Origin: Liolophura sinensis
Taxonomy: Eukaryota; Mollusca; Polyplacophora; Chitonida; Chitonidae
DNA length: 64,000 nt
Reading direction: 5' to 3'
Assembly: GCF_032854445.1 (NCBI RefSeq)
Contig: NC_088295.1
Location: 26,521,385-26,585,384, forward strand
The position numbers and the translations under genes are program-made. The notes below the pieces were generated by a model. It had not been told where the DNA came from, searched no databases, and was given only the letters and a program-made list of their open reading frames with translations. Of the stretch, positions 57,401 to 63,045 are shown one piece after another; the first letter of the stretch is position 1; every line of letters starts with the position of its first letter.

Positions 57401-60400
57401 TAATGCAGGTATTATTGATCACATAAGTAAAGCTGGCACAACAAAATGTTAAAAACCAATAAAATACATAAAGTAAATACAGTAATCTCCATGTATGGTA
57501 AAGCGATAAATTATACAAATTTTCTATCTTGCAAAATACAACATAAAAATTCATACTCATTTACAAAAAAAACCCCACTAATCTACATGAAATTGTTATG
57601 TTGATGACTATTTATATTCATGACAGGAACAATCTGAATGACACTGGAGATAACTTACCTTTGTTGTGCGTAATTCTGATGGTTTCTGGAGACAAACCAG
57701 AAACTGTCTGCCCCCATATACAGCCATTATTCTTCCTAGTAATCTCCAGGGGAAAACAAGTTTAGTGGCTCCCTTAAGATTTCACTTGTTTTTTCCTCGT
57801 GCCGCGTAATTTCCAATTTTTTCTGCCAGAGTAGCTGGTAATCCTCCTCATTTCTACAGTGTTAGTGATGCGTCTGGTCTATGAGTATGATAATTGAGTG
57901 ATATGCTGATCAATGGCAGGGCTGTTGGCTAGTTACTTCCCTGGATCACTCCATTGTTTGCTCACCCCTTCAGGACAGCACCACTTCAGCTTTTACACTT
58001 GCCCACCTATTGGAAGGTAATTGAGGGGTGATTTTAGACACATGCTGATTTGCAATAAGTCCCAGCAAAATGATCTGGCTGATGCTCCCACAGGGCCTGT
58101 GCATAGGTAATACACTGAACCACATGTAAAGCTGGTAAGCACAACTGCTGGGTCCACGCTAGCTCACATTATCTCCAACACAGCCTCTTCATCTCTCTTG
58201 CCTCATCTGCAATAACATCCAGAAAGTGATGATGAAAAAAAATAACAGCAGGCTAGCTATTGTAGAGAGACAGTGGAATAGTGGAAAGAGCGAAAGGGTG
58301 AGTAGTGTAGCCTGGACTGAGTCACCATGCCCTATCCATCTGGGAGGGCTTGGGAAGCTATGGAAAACTAATCGGCCAGCTGAAAAACCAAGGCAGTTTT
58401 TGAATGAGAGCTGTTGGTCTGACAGCAGGGGGCCAGGCTGGTGAGGGTTCTTATGATCCTGCCTAATTATACTACTGGGAAACCAGAGAATACTTCAGTT
58501 TGTCAAATAAGTGGCTAAACTCAAGGGACATAATATGAAAAGCACATTGGCCACATCCAGCTCAGATGACCTAGTGCTATTTTGAGAACTTCCCCTAATA
58601 AGCATGTAGTTTATCTTTTTGTCTGAAGGGTTGGTCTAAGTAAGACATAGAATGAAGACAAACAAACCATCTGGCTGAAGCCCTCCTCACACAGATCCAA
58701 ATGTACTGTAATAGACTTTGAAATGTCCCTTGCTACACATGACCCAGAAGTTAACACATCAAAAACACTGCCACCCAATGACCATCATTTCTCTAAGGCC
58801 ACTGGAGTAATTGCCAAGGGCAGCCTGGGACATCTACATATGAGATATGTACATGTATGTATGGCTGTACCTCTTGCACTCATACAGACTAATTGTACAT
58901 GTATATAATATGAGCAAAGCACTTAGGTTAGTGCATATCTTATGAGTGTATATTTATACGTTTATAAGTAGATGTAGATAATTGTGTTATCCCTACTTTT
59001 TCTCTAATGAGGCCAACCTACTCAGTTTAGGATAACCTTGCTGCCTACTGAAACAAAGATACTTTGTGACAGGACAAAGGCTGCTCAGATATGCATACAA
59101 CATTGTATCTGTTTTAGAGGTTGTATGTTTGATGAAAACATTACACATTCACTGAGATACAAGACCTTCAACACAAGTTAACTGTCACCTGACGATGATA
59201 AGTATTAATAACCATGAAAAGTACAATGGCCAGATCATATTTTTGGTATCATTTTTGTACATATATTTCAGTTCTGCAACTGTAATCGCACAACTTTCAT
59301 ATTAAATAAGGCATATCACAGATACAAGCAGAACATGTAATCATAATGTTATCAGCAATAATTATGCAAATGTAACACCTTCCACCACTTTACACACACA
59401 ATTACCTCTTAATTAAAAAATAAATAAATAAATAAATAAATGTGCTGCAGGGATTGTATATAAACTAATTTGGCACATCTCAGGTTGCATTAATTCTGCT
59501 CAAAGCAATGTAGAAGAAAATGCCCTTAAAAGCATTTAAAGTGACTTAATTTATTTTCTCTGGCACATGTAAATGGCTTTGCTCTTTTTCTACATTAATA
59601 ACACTGAGAGAGCCTTTAATAAATATGATGTATAAAAACAATCTCATACATGTAGTTGACAGACAAAGCTCATAAAGAGTCAGAAGATGAAAATGAAATT
59701 ATCCTAATAAATACACTGCTGTATACATGTGCAATTATGGAGTAAGCAAAGATGTTAGTGTTTATCATCAATGTGTCATGCTTTCAGGAATGTTCTCTTA
59801 CCCATTTTCTAGCAAAATTGACAGTGCATCTCTTCATCTTTAGAGTAGTAAGTTATTGGCAGAATCTCTCTTATGCTTTCTTGGCTATACAAACAGCTAT
59901 TTTATTACTGCAGACCTGAACTCTATGCAGCCATCCCTCATTTCTATGCTTCACCATGTTCCCATGCATTGCATCAAGAGACTAAATAGAAACAAAACTG
60001 GGAATATACAAAGGTTGATCAGTTTTCTGAGTTTAAAGATATCCTCTTCTCCAACAAGTCAGGCTGCCTCTAAGGGCAAGGAACTAGGATATAAGATTGC
60101 ACCAGCATAACTGCAAGAAGTATTTATTGCACACTTTGTCTAGTTCATATCATAATATGATGTAATTACCTGACAACTGCTCTCTTCCACAAAACACGTA
60201 AGGAATTGATGGCCAGCCAATATTTGATCATGTAATTTATGTTATATATGTATGTCCTTTTATATCTTATCAGACTGTTAAGATGGTTGAGAAACATTAA
60301 GTAACAGGTACTTACTGTATTTCACCTAAAGTTTGGCCTCTAAAAATGCACTTTCAGAAGTGCATACAGATATTTTTGATGCCAACATTTCAGTTTTTTC

Positions 60401-61959
60401 TGTTAAGAAATTAATCGAACTTCACAAAAAATCTTAAGTGGCCCTATCAGGTGGAGGATTCAATCAGAATCAAGCAAAGCATGTCATTTGAAAAATGCTA
60501 AACATAAAGTGAAATACAATAATTCCAATTACAATAGATCATCTAGTATTAATTCAGGAACAAGGCATTGCTACACTTCCTGCTCATACGTCTTTGTCCA
60601 CTGATATAATAGGTTAAAGTACATGCGCGAACAATTTTCAAACAGTATGTATTTAAATCACCCAGAATTGTTTTTCAGCTGTGATCTAGGATTTTCTTTA
60701 TGATGTATATATCAAACTTATGTTTCTCTACGGTGGAGGTGGATGATAATGAACCTGATAACGAAGAGCCTTTCCATGTATTATGTACTTACATGTACAC
60801 CACACATCACCATGTTGGCATGAATAAAGGTGGAGTTGGTAAAAATACTTTCATTAAACTGCAACAGTCGGTGAAAGCTACACATAGGTAAATAAAAAAG
60901 TAGAATAAAACAAGAACAGAGAAATAATATTAAATATTATAGAGAAATTATATAGAAAGAACAATTCTATTGTAGCATAATATTGTAGGGCTTTTGTGGG
61001 CTGACTGTAGACTGAAGTTGAAAAGCCAGCACAAGATTTGCATCAAATCCACAAGTTTTGTGTCAAACAGCAGAAAAAACCAACCTAACCTTGGTTGTGT
61101 TAGGTAACTTTATTCTCTTGATTTCAGAGATACTTGCTTGCTTCAGTTTTATTTGCTAATATCATTCCAAGTTTAGTAATTCATCTAGTAATTCACTAGT
61201 AGTTATTTCCCACTGTTGGTAATGCTCACACATCTTGTGTTCGGGGTCAACCACCAAAAATAAATAAATATTATTATGTGCAAGAATTAAGAAACCATGT
61301 TTTTTCTATCTAGTCTTTGTTGGCGATATTAGACCAGTAAAGTGTGTAGAGAGTTCAGAACGACGCGCTGCAGTATGCAATAGCGCACCTTAGTGCATCC
61401 ATTGCTCTTCCCAGATCAGATGAATTACAACTGGTAACAGCTATGCCATGGGTTTAACTTTCAATAATGACTTAGACATATAAATAAATGGATGAATGAC
61501 AACATACAACTTGCAAGCACCTACCTCGTAACCTGGGTATTTTAAAATTGTATACCGAGAAATAAAATACTTCACCTCTAAACCAAAACTTGACACAAAA
61601 TTCTTGTTATTGAAATAGCAACGTAGAAGACAGCAGTTTCCCGTTACGCCACCAGCTAAATGCAGCAGTGGTCAATAAAAGGCAGACCCATCACTGGTTG
61701 CAGTGTCAGACACTGATCGGAACTGTGTGACAGAACAATCATAGAAATCAGGCCAGTATTTCACTCATCGTGTCACTGGGTCAACCAGCAATTCCGTCAA
61801 GATCTTGGGGCTGCGCCAACAACTATCTTGTCACACACGTCTTGTATACGTTTGTGTTCGCTAAAACAGGGAAATAAGTTAATATGGGGGAGAATAATAT
61901 GCAAAAATGAAAACATTTCTTACCGGTGATTTTCTCCTCTGTGCTTTTTCCGGTGACAT
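409..61959 (-). CDS. RAPGEF2: Rap guanine nucleotide exchange factor 2/6 orthologue (PDZ-GEF), whole gene, 3' end outside window
   Basis: This gene encodes a Rap1/Rap2 activator that acts at membranes and junctions. I assembled 25 coding exons on the minus strand (exon 1b 57659-57727 to exon 25 409-508) plus an alternative exon 1a (61924-61959). All introns are GT-AG and exon phases match at every junction, giving 1138 open codons from exon 1b. Domains in order: degenerate cNMP-binding 1 (about residues 24-119), linker (120-243), cNMP-binding 2 (about 277-379), REM (about 400-505), PDZ (about 520-609), Ras-association (about 745-838) and CDC25 RasGEF (about 860-1061), then the tail. Residue-level similarity to vertebrate RAPGEF2 long isoforms is high in all domains, for example [10 protein letters not shown]-like and [11 protein letters not shown] in domain 1. 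Vertebrate proteins have about 1500-1650 residues, so several hundred C-terminal residues should lie beyond position 1. RAPGEF2 and RAPGEF6 are vertebrate paralogues; one invertebrate gene is expected for both. Confidence 0.97.
730..861 (-). CDS. RAPGEF2: RAPGEF2 exon 24: region after catalytic domain
   Basis: Residues 1062-1105, phase 0 at both ends. A divergent start ([16 protein letters not shown]) leads to a basic patch [20 protein letters not shown], matching vertebrate KKRVRRSSFLNAKKLYED. The acceptor is TTAG/GATG and the donor GAG/GTAAGA. Confidence 0.96.
1346..1492 (-). CDS. RAPGEF2: RAPGEF2 exon 23: end of CDC25 RasGEF domain
   Basis: Residues 1013-1061, phase 0 at both ends. [20 protein letters not shown] then [17 protein letters not shown].xPxxxxDLTFxxxGN and NFxKxxxIxxxI are the closing RasGEF motifs. 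Donor TAT/GTGAGT. Confidence 0.99.
1678..1761 (-). CDS. RAPGEF2: RAPGEF2 exon 22: CDC25 RasGEF domain
   Basis: Residues 985-1012, phase 0 at both ends: [20 protein letters not shown] then QPPM. It matches vertebrate DLQDLFDPSRNMAKYRNVL...QPPI. It contains the N.xxYR motif of the domain. Acceptor TTGTAG, donor ATG/GTAAGT. Confidence 0.98.
2184..2311 (-). CDS. RAPGEF2: RAPGEF2 exon 21: CDC25 RasGEF domain core
   Basis: Residues 942-984. [19 protein letters not shown] then [16 protein letters not shown]. NFNSxFAIxSGL and the RLxxTWxxL helix are strongly conserved RasGEF motifs next to the catalytic hairpin. Confidence 0.99.
2566..2665 (-). CDS. RAPGEF2: RAPGEF2 exon 20: CDC25 RasGEF domain
   Basis: Residues 909-941 plus one base. 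[20 protein letters not shown] then [13 protein letters not shown], matching vertebrate [20 protein letters not shown]. The WV..E helix and the K..IKHFI helix are core elements of the domain. Confidence 0.98.
2899..3133 (-). CDS. RAPGEF2: RAPGEF2 exon 19: end of RA domain, start of CDC25 RasGEF domain
   Basis: Residues 830-908. [13 protein letters not shown] closes the RA region. Then come [39 protein letters not shown] and NLVKFAE. The ELASQLT...F..I...EY.D and LxKF motifs mark the N-terminal part of the CDC25 catalytic domain. Ends phase 0 at GAG/GTAAGG. Confidence 0.99.
3469..3576 (-). CDS. RAPGEF2: RAPGEF2 exon 18: Ras-association domain C-terminal half
   Basis: Residues 794-829 plus two bases. 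[20 protein letters not shown] then [15 protein letters not shown], closely matching vertebrate [22 protein letters not shown]. Acceptor TGTTTTAG, donor AG/GTATGT. Confidence 0.98.
3774..3838 (-). CDS. RAPGEF2: RAPGEF2 exon 17: Ras-association domain helix
   Basis: Residues 773-793 plus two bases: [20 protein letters not shown]. It matches vertebrate DTTAKEVVIQAIREFAVT. Short exon (65 bp); acceptor TTTACAG, donor AA/GTGAGT. Confidence 0.97.
4102..4330 (-). CDS. RAPGEF2: RAPGEF2 exon 16: serine-rich linker and start of Ras-association domain
   Basis: Residues 696-772. A serine-rich part ([13 protein letters not shown]) is followed by the conserved [11 protein letters not shown] (vertebrate SSSNPDLLQS) and by the first RA strands [19 protein letters not shown]. 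Ends phase 0 at AAG/GTAAGT. In the family the RA domain binds GTP-loaded Rap1 or M-Ras. Confidence 0.97.
4691..4712 (+). repeat. Poly-A tract
   Basis: Twenty-two consecutive A bases in the intron between exons 15 and 16. No SINE body is recognisable next to it. Confidence 0.9.
4777..4869. repeat. 31-bp minisatellite, three copies
   Basis: Three head-to-tail units of 31 bp starting at 4777, 4808 and 4839. Each has the core TACAT.(T/C)TCACA.A.CATGT. The first two differ at only a few positions; the third is more diverged. Lies in the intron between exons 15 and 16. Confidence 0.85.
5010..5268 (-). CDS. RAPGEF2: RAPGEF2 exon 15: basic linker after PDZ
   Basis: Residues 610-695 plus two bases. 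It contains [32 protein letters not shown] (like vertebrate YSIPDLAVDV), a lysine-rich stretch and [19 protein letters not shown] (vertebrate GGRNKLKKILDKTRISILP). The weak-looking donor is AG/GTTAGG. Linker between PDZ and Ras-association domain, probably mostly disordered. Confidence 0.95.
5428..5536 (-). CDS. RAPGEF2: RAPGEF2 exon 14: PDZ domain end
   Basis: Residues 574-609 plus one base. It begins [20 protein letters not shown], the standard PDZ ILxVNG strand and alpha-B helix, then [12 protein letters not shown]. The PDZ domain is thus split exactly at the Q/ILEVNG junction. Donor G/GTAAGT (phase 1). Confidence 0.99.
5976..6179 (-). CDS. RAPGEF2: RAPGEF2 exon 13: PDZ domain, main part
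   Basis: Residues 506-573. It begins [20 protein letters not shown] and then enters the PDZ fold. The carboxylate-binding loop is GCGIF (vertebrates GFGIF), followed by [11 protein letters not shown], the conserved second PDZ motif. In family members this PDZ binds C-terminal peptides of membrane partners. Ends phase 0 at CAG/GTGAGA. Confidence 0.99.
6570..6677 (-). CDS. RAPGEF2: RAPGEF2 exon 12: REM domain C-terminal half
   Basis: Residues 470-505, phase 0 at both ends. It begins [17 protein letters not shown], identical to vertebrate RAPGEF2 over that stretch, and ends [12 protein letters not shown]. Acceptor TTACAG, donor GAG/GTAAGC. Confidence 0.99.
7719..7883 (-). CDS. RAPGEF2: RAPGEF2 exon 11: RasGEF N-terminal (REM) domain
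   Basis: Residues 415-469, phase 0 at both ends. It contains [20 protein letters not shown] and [20 protein letters not shown]. The FLLxYRTF motif is the hallmark of the REM domain, which packs against and stabilises the catalytic CDC25 domain. Confidence 0.99.
8428..8532 (-). CDS. RAPGEF2: RAPGEF2 exon 10: linker into REM domain
   Basis: Residues 380-414, phase 0 at both ends. Acceptor CCTATAG, donor AGG/GTAATT. It reads [20 protein letters not shown] and ends NRRGHIVIR, matching vertebrate VEEEGEIVMVKEHRELD...RKGHIVIK. It is too short to stand out as an open frame and was placed by homology and exact frame continuity. Confidence 0.96.
9738..9855 (-). CDS. RAPGEF2: RAPGEF2 exon 9: end of cNMP-binding domain 2
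   Basis: Residues 340-379. The junction with exon 8 gives [13 protein letters not shown], then [20 protein letters not shown]. The SFGITPTM segment sits where cAMP sensors have FGE(I/L)AL. The glutamate and the arginine that bind ribose and phosphate are not conserved, as in vertebrate RAPGEF2. Ends in phase 0 at CAG/GTAAGA. Confidence 0.99.
10895..10986 (+). mobile_element. Decayed SINE tail
   Basis: Weak but continuous resemblance to the SINE 3' end: CATAGTATAAGTGATAAATT, then GAGTGTAGCATTAAGAAACAC and AAATAAATGAA. Several substitutions indicate an old copy. Confidence 0.6.
11470..11660 (-). CDS. RAPGEF2: RAPGEF2 exon 8: cNMP-binding domain 2 core
   Basis: Residues 277-339 plus two bases. 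It contains [40 protein letters not shown] and ends HMGD. The beta-roll glycine and the LDSW..LNG motif are conserved with vertebrate RAPGEF2. Acceptor TTACCAG, donor AG/GTAAGA. Confidence 0.99.
11785..11921 (+). mobile_element. SINE 3' fragment
   Basis: Plus-strand copy of the same SINE's 3' half: GGGTTTCCGCCAGACTCTGC, then AGTGAAATATTCTTGAGT and GGCGTAAAACACCAATCAAA, ending in AATAAATAAA. The tRNA head is missing (5' truncation). Confidence 0.88.
12141..12239 (-). CDS. RAPGEF2: RAPGEF2 exon 7: entry to cNMP-binding domain 2
   Basis: Residues 244-276, phase 0 at both ends, acceptor TTTCAG and donor [29 protein letters not shown] followed by LEFMQHFP matches the vertebrate [20 protein letters not shown] helix pair closely. 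This is the helical lead-in to the second cNMP-binding-like domain. Confidence 0.97.
14824..15048 (-). CDS. RAPGEF2: RAPGEF2 exon 6: serine-rich and acidic linker
   Basis: Residues 169-243, phase 0 at both ends. It starts [13 protein letters not shown], then a serine-rich stretch ([13 protein letters not shown]), then an acidic block [19 protein letters not shown]. The acidic block matches the vertebrate DMDLSGLPETAVDSEDD region. Likely disordered and a plausible phosphorylation target by composition (inference). Confidence 0.95.
16002..16148 (-). CDS. RAPGEF2: RAPGEF2 exon 5: variable linker
   Basis: Residues 120-168, phase 0 at both ends. Acceptor TGTTTCAG, donor CAG/GTACGT. It begins IDYPDVHVM, matching the start of the vertebrate linker (VDYMDEN...), then diverges. 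It has a charged [19 protein letters not shown] stretch, probably helical. Low conservation is normal here between the two cNMP-binding-like domains. Confidence 0.93.
16149..20960 (-). other. Intron between exons 4 and 5 (4.8 kb)
   Basis: No exon recognised. Short open frames at 16747-16971 and 19493-19864 are open on both strands and show no recognisable family. A stretch at 17460-17700 is rich in homeodomain-like TAATTA/AATTAG motifs. Confidence 0.7.
20961..21036 (-). CDS. RAPGEF2: RAPGEF2 exon 4: end of cNMP-binding domain 1
   Basis: Residues 94-119, starting with SFGKRTAG and ending [11 protein letters not shown] in phase 0. The acceptor is CCCTCAG and the donor GTG/GTAAGT. The SFGKR segment occupies the position of the phosphate-binding cassette of true cAMP sensors (FGExAL...R). 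The acidic and arginine anchors are not there, as in other family members, so cAMP binding by this domain is doubtful. Confidence 0.98.
21951..22206 (-). mobile_element. tRNA-derived SINE, second copy of the same family
   Basis: Same organisation as the 35776 copy: ATTT repeat tail, then the conserved GCCGTACTCAAGAATATTTC segment, a shared body and a tRNA-like head with a decayed A box (GGTTCAGATGG on the minus strand). The very end of the head is diverged or truncated and I see no clear target-site duplication, so this copy is older. Confidence 0.9.
23400..23480 (+). mobile_element. Decayed SINE tail fragment
   Basis: TCACACCATAAATCTGGCAG followed by CGTATAAGTGAAATATTCTT matches the SINE 3' region and then stops abruptly before the GGCGTAAAAC segment. 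Confidence 0.65.
24020..24152 (-). other. Exon-like open segment of unknown origin inside giant intron
   Basis: On the minus strand a 133-bp stretch between an AG (CACCAG at 24153) and a GT (ACAG/GTACAT at 24020) reads [20 protein letters not shown] followed by [17 protein letters not shown], an amphipathic, protein-like sequence with higher GC than its surroundings. I do not recognise the family. The length is not a multiple of three, so it cannot be an in-frame cassette between exons 3 and 4. The upstream pyrimidine tract is poor. It could be an exon of a nested gene, a relic, or chance. Confidence 0.25.
28079..28103. repeat. Perfect inverted repeat (11-bp arms, 3-bp loop)
   Basis: ATTTTGGTAAC, loop ACA, GTTACCAAAAT form a perfect hairpin, directly followed by a long TATA-type AT-rich stretch. 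Confidence 0.85.
28758..28770. repeat. G-tract
   Basis: Thirteen consecutive G bases, with more short G runs beside it. A length-variable tract with possible quadruplex potential. Confidence 0.9.
35776..36047 (-). mobile_element. tRNA-derived SINE, full length, with target-site duplication
   Basis: On the minus strand the element starts near 36047 with a tRNA-like head. The A box TGGCTCAGTCGG is at 36024-36035 and a B-box-like GAGTTCAAGACC at 35956-35967. A conserved body and a tail ending ...GGCGTAAAACACCAATCAAAA at the poly-A side (35776 onward) follow. Flanking 13-bp direct repeats CCATGATGTTTTG (35763-35775 and 36048-36060) are a perfect target-site duplication, so this is a fairly recent insertion. 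It does not encode protein and depends on a LINE for movement. Confidence 0.92.
36091..36145. repeat. (AC)n microsatellite
   Basis: About 27 AC units with one interruption, 31 bp beyond the target-site duplication of the full-length SINE. Confidence 0.95.
37535..37545. repeat. C-tract
   Basis: Eleven consecutive C bases followed by ACCCACCC; G-rich on the minus (transcribed-sense) strand. Confidence 0.85.
39320..39406. repeat. Compound (TA)n-(CA)n-(TA)n microsatellite
   Basis: A TA run, a short CA run and another TA run. The TA blocks are self-complementary and could form a cruciform. Confidence 0.95.
41725..41795 (-). mobile_element. Decayed SINE tail fragment
   Basis: ATTTATTTATTTATTTACTT followed by TTTTATGCCATACCCAAGTA resembles the minus-strand SINE tail (TTTTACGCCGTACTCAAGAA). 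Low similarity beyond this. Confidence 0.5.
46911..46994 (-). CDS. RAPGEF2: RAPGEF2 exon 3: core of cNMP-binding domain 1
   Basis: Residues 66-93, with split codons at both ends (starts by completing a Cys codon, ends with AG). The acceptor is TTTGCAG and the donor AG/GTAAGC. It contains [20 protein letters not shown], almost identical to vertebrate RAPGEF2. This exon is isolated: the next coding exon is about 25.9 kb away. Confidence 0.98.
48484..48570 (+). mobile_element. SINE 3' tail fragment
   Basis: Plus strand: GTAAGCGAAATATCCTTGAG then AGCGTAAAACACCAATCAAA and AATAAATCAAATAAAA. Only about the last 85 bp of the element is present. Confidence 0.85.
50511..50524. repeat. G-tract
   Basis: Fourteen consecutive G bases followed by TGGTTTTGGG in the intron between exons 2 and 3. 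Confidence 0.9.
51648..51880 (-). mobile_element. tRNA-type SINE of a different subfamily
   Basis: The tail (TTTAATGCCTTACTCAAGAT, then CTCACTTAAACAATGG) is related to the main SINE family, but the body and head differ. A B-box-like GGTTCAAATCC lies at 51795-51805 on the minus strand, and the head ends near 51880. The A box is degenerate. Probably an older or composite SINE that shares its tail with the main family. Confidence 0.6.
52773..52900 (-). CDS. RAPGEF2: RAPGEF2 exon 2: start of cNMP-binding domain 1
   Basis: Residues 24-65 plus two bases of codon 66. The acceptor is TTTGCAG and the donor TG/GTGAGT. The peptide [20 protein letters not shown] is nearly the vertebrate motif, and it continues [13 protein letters not shown]. 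This is the helical lead-in and first strands of the N-terminal cyclic-nucleotide-binding-like domain. It was found by reading this strand directly; no long open frame marks it. Confidence 0.96.
53559..53612 (-). mobile_element. SINE tail fragment
   Basis: TATTTATTTGATTGGCGTTT then TATGCAGTACACAATATTTTT and CACTTATGA, a clear but short minus-strand copy of the SINE 3' end. Confidence 0.75.
53941..54165. repeat. Imperfect duplicated segment (about 45 bp, 173 bp apart)
   Basis: CTCACCATACTTGTCAAAGC followed by a pyrimidine-rich TTCTTCTTGCTCCTC run at 53941 recurs in altered form at 54114 (CTCACCATCTTTGTTAAAGG, then CTTCTTCTTGTTCCTC). The sequence between the copies is unrelated. Confidence 0.6.
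57659..57727 (-). CDS. RAPGEF2: First coding exon 1b of RAPGEF2
   Basis: The ATG at 57727 begins [15 protein letters not shown] and the exon ends after 23 codons in phase 0 at donor AAG/GTAAGT. The start context has A at -3 and G at +4. Reading upstream in frame there is a TGA with no ATG in between, which fixes the start if transcription begins nearby. It joins in frame to exon 2 and matches the N-terminal part of RAPGEF2 long isoforms in length and position, though with little residue identity. It is an alternative to exon 1a. Confidence 0.75.
57728..61923 (-). other. Region between exons 1a and 1b
   Basis: This is either the intron of transcripts starting at exon 1a or the promoter and 5' UTR region of transcripts starting at exon 1b. 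It contains an AAAT microsatellite (59415-59441). I recognise no coding exon. Confidence 0.65.
59415..59441. repeat. (AAAT)n microsatellite
   Basis: Six AAAT-type units after an A run, in the region between exons 1a and 1b. The same unit ends the SINE tails, but no SINE body is visible here. Confidence 0.9.
61924..61959 (-). CDS. RAPGEF2: Alternative first coding exon 1a of RAPGEF2
   Basis: An ATG at 61959 opens a 12-codon frame reading [12 protein letters not shown] and ends in phase 0 at a good donor (CCG then GTAAGA). An in-frame TAG lies upstream, so this is the first ATG. Joined directly to exon 2 it gives ...[16 protein letters not shown], which resembles the basic, proline-containing start of the vertebrate proteins just before the DLxxxYSYLHG motif. 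It would replace exon 1b, because both end in phase 0. A CCAAT box lies about 45 bp upstream. No transcript evidence is available here, so its use is inferred. Confidence 0.6.
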
Positions 61960-62002
61960 GTTTTCAACCAAAGCGAGGCTTGGGGTTTTATTCTAATCAC
62001 TG

Positions 62003-62007
62003 ATTGG
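62003..62007 (-). promoter_or_regulatory. CCAAT box upstream of exon 1a
   Basis: The minus strand reads CAGCCAATCAG here, a good NF-Y type CCAAT box, about 45 bp upstream of the exon 1a ATG. The spacing would put transcription start very near the ATG, so the 5' UTR would be short, or the box serves an undefined start. Motif match only. Confidence 0.35.
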
Positions 62008-62495
62008 CTGAAAGTCTTTGCCGCGACATCTTGCGTCAATGAGAAAATACGATGACAGTATCAATGAAAACAAACCAAGGCATCAACAGTACGATTTCGA
62101 TTATTCTATTGTGTTATCCTGGTAGACGGTATTTTACTCGTATGACGTATGTGCCGCAGCTGTGTTTGCAATCTTCTTCACTTTTCAAGTTCTTACGCTT
62201 GTTGTGCGCAGAAAAGTGACGAATCCTACTGGGTCAGCATTGTTATTGCCTACACCAGGCCGCTTAGTTAGAGCTGATGAAGACATTTCTAGATGCTGAA
62301 ATATTAACAACTGCTGGACGACAGTTTCAGGAATTTGCAACGTGAAATATATATGTGTCTAAAAACGAGTTGATAATTTGTGTTTATTTAATTAATCAGT
62401 CTAAATTGATCAGAATGCACGAAAATGAAAATTAACACAAAATATAATTACTTATTATTTATATAAAGGTGAAATGTCAGGATTCTTTCACTGAT

Positions 62496-62535
62496 AAAAG
62501 TGATATATCACTGTCTAGAGTTAGATATCACTTTT
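62496..62535. repeat. Palindromic AGTGATAT cluster
   Basis: A perfect 14-bp palindrome AGTGATATATCACT (62499-62512) and an inverted partial copy ATATCACTTTT (62525-62535) that pairs with AAAAGTGATAT (62496-62506). Located about 540 bp upstream of the exon 1a ATG. Confidence 0.85.
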
Positions 62536-62959
62536 GTTATTACAAACACTAGAGAGAAACATGTTGATTTATGATGTTCAACTCCAAGCTCAGTGGAATG
62601 ACATCATAATACAAGTTCAGTTAACTTTAACATTTCTTACCTCATGCAACAATTAAGAAACAATGTCATACAAGACTAAAATCATGATATTGTCAAAACA
62701 TAAATAATATCCTCTATACATCATCACAGTCTACATTTATTCAATCACTGTCCATCACTTATCTCTCTTTAGAGCATCAGGACAACTGCACATCCAGAAA
62801 GGTTTCAGTGTTTGGCTCTGGCAAAACGTGTAACATTCCTAAGCTTATAACCCAATTATTTTCACATTTGCTGATTTACTGGCATACCAGTATTTCTGTA
62901 TTAAAGTACCGGTACATTCTATCTTCAGAGCTGTGTATATTATAGGCTTACCTCGAGCA

Positions 62960-63045
62960 CTCTGGTAAACTCTACCCATAAATCTATATATGTGAAAAAT
63001 TCTCAAGTATGTCATTAAACAACAATGAAATAAATAAATAATTAC
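62960..63045 (+). mobile_element. Decayed SINE tail fragment
   Basis: GTGAAAAATTCTCAAGTATG, then TCATTAAACAACAATGAAAT and AAATAAATAA, a diverged match to the SINE 3' end. Confidence 0.55.

Larger units (their letters stand above)
52901..57658 (-). other. Intron between exons 1b and 2 (4.8 kb)
   Basis: No exon recognised. A SINE tail (about 53559-53612) and a short imperfect duplication (53941-53985 and 54114-54165) are the only structures I see. Confidence 0.75.

Noticed and set aside
61986-61991. ATAAAA on the minus strand as a TATA box for exon 1a
   Set aside because: It lies only about 27 bp before the ATG and about 12 bp from the CCAAT box, the wrong spacing for a TATA box driving this exon.
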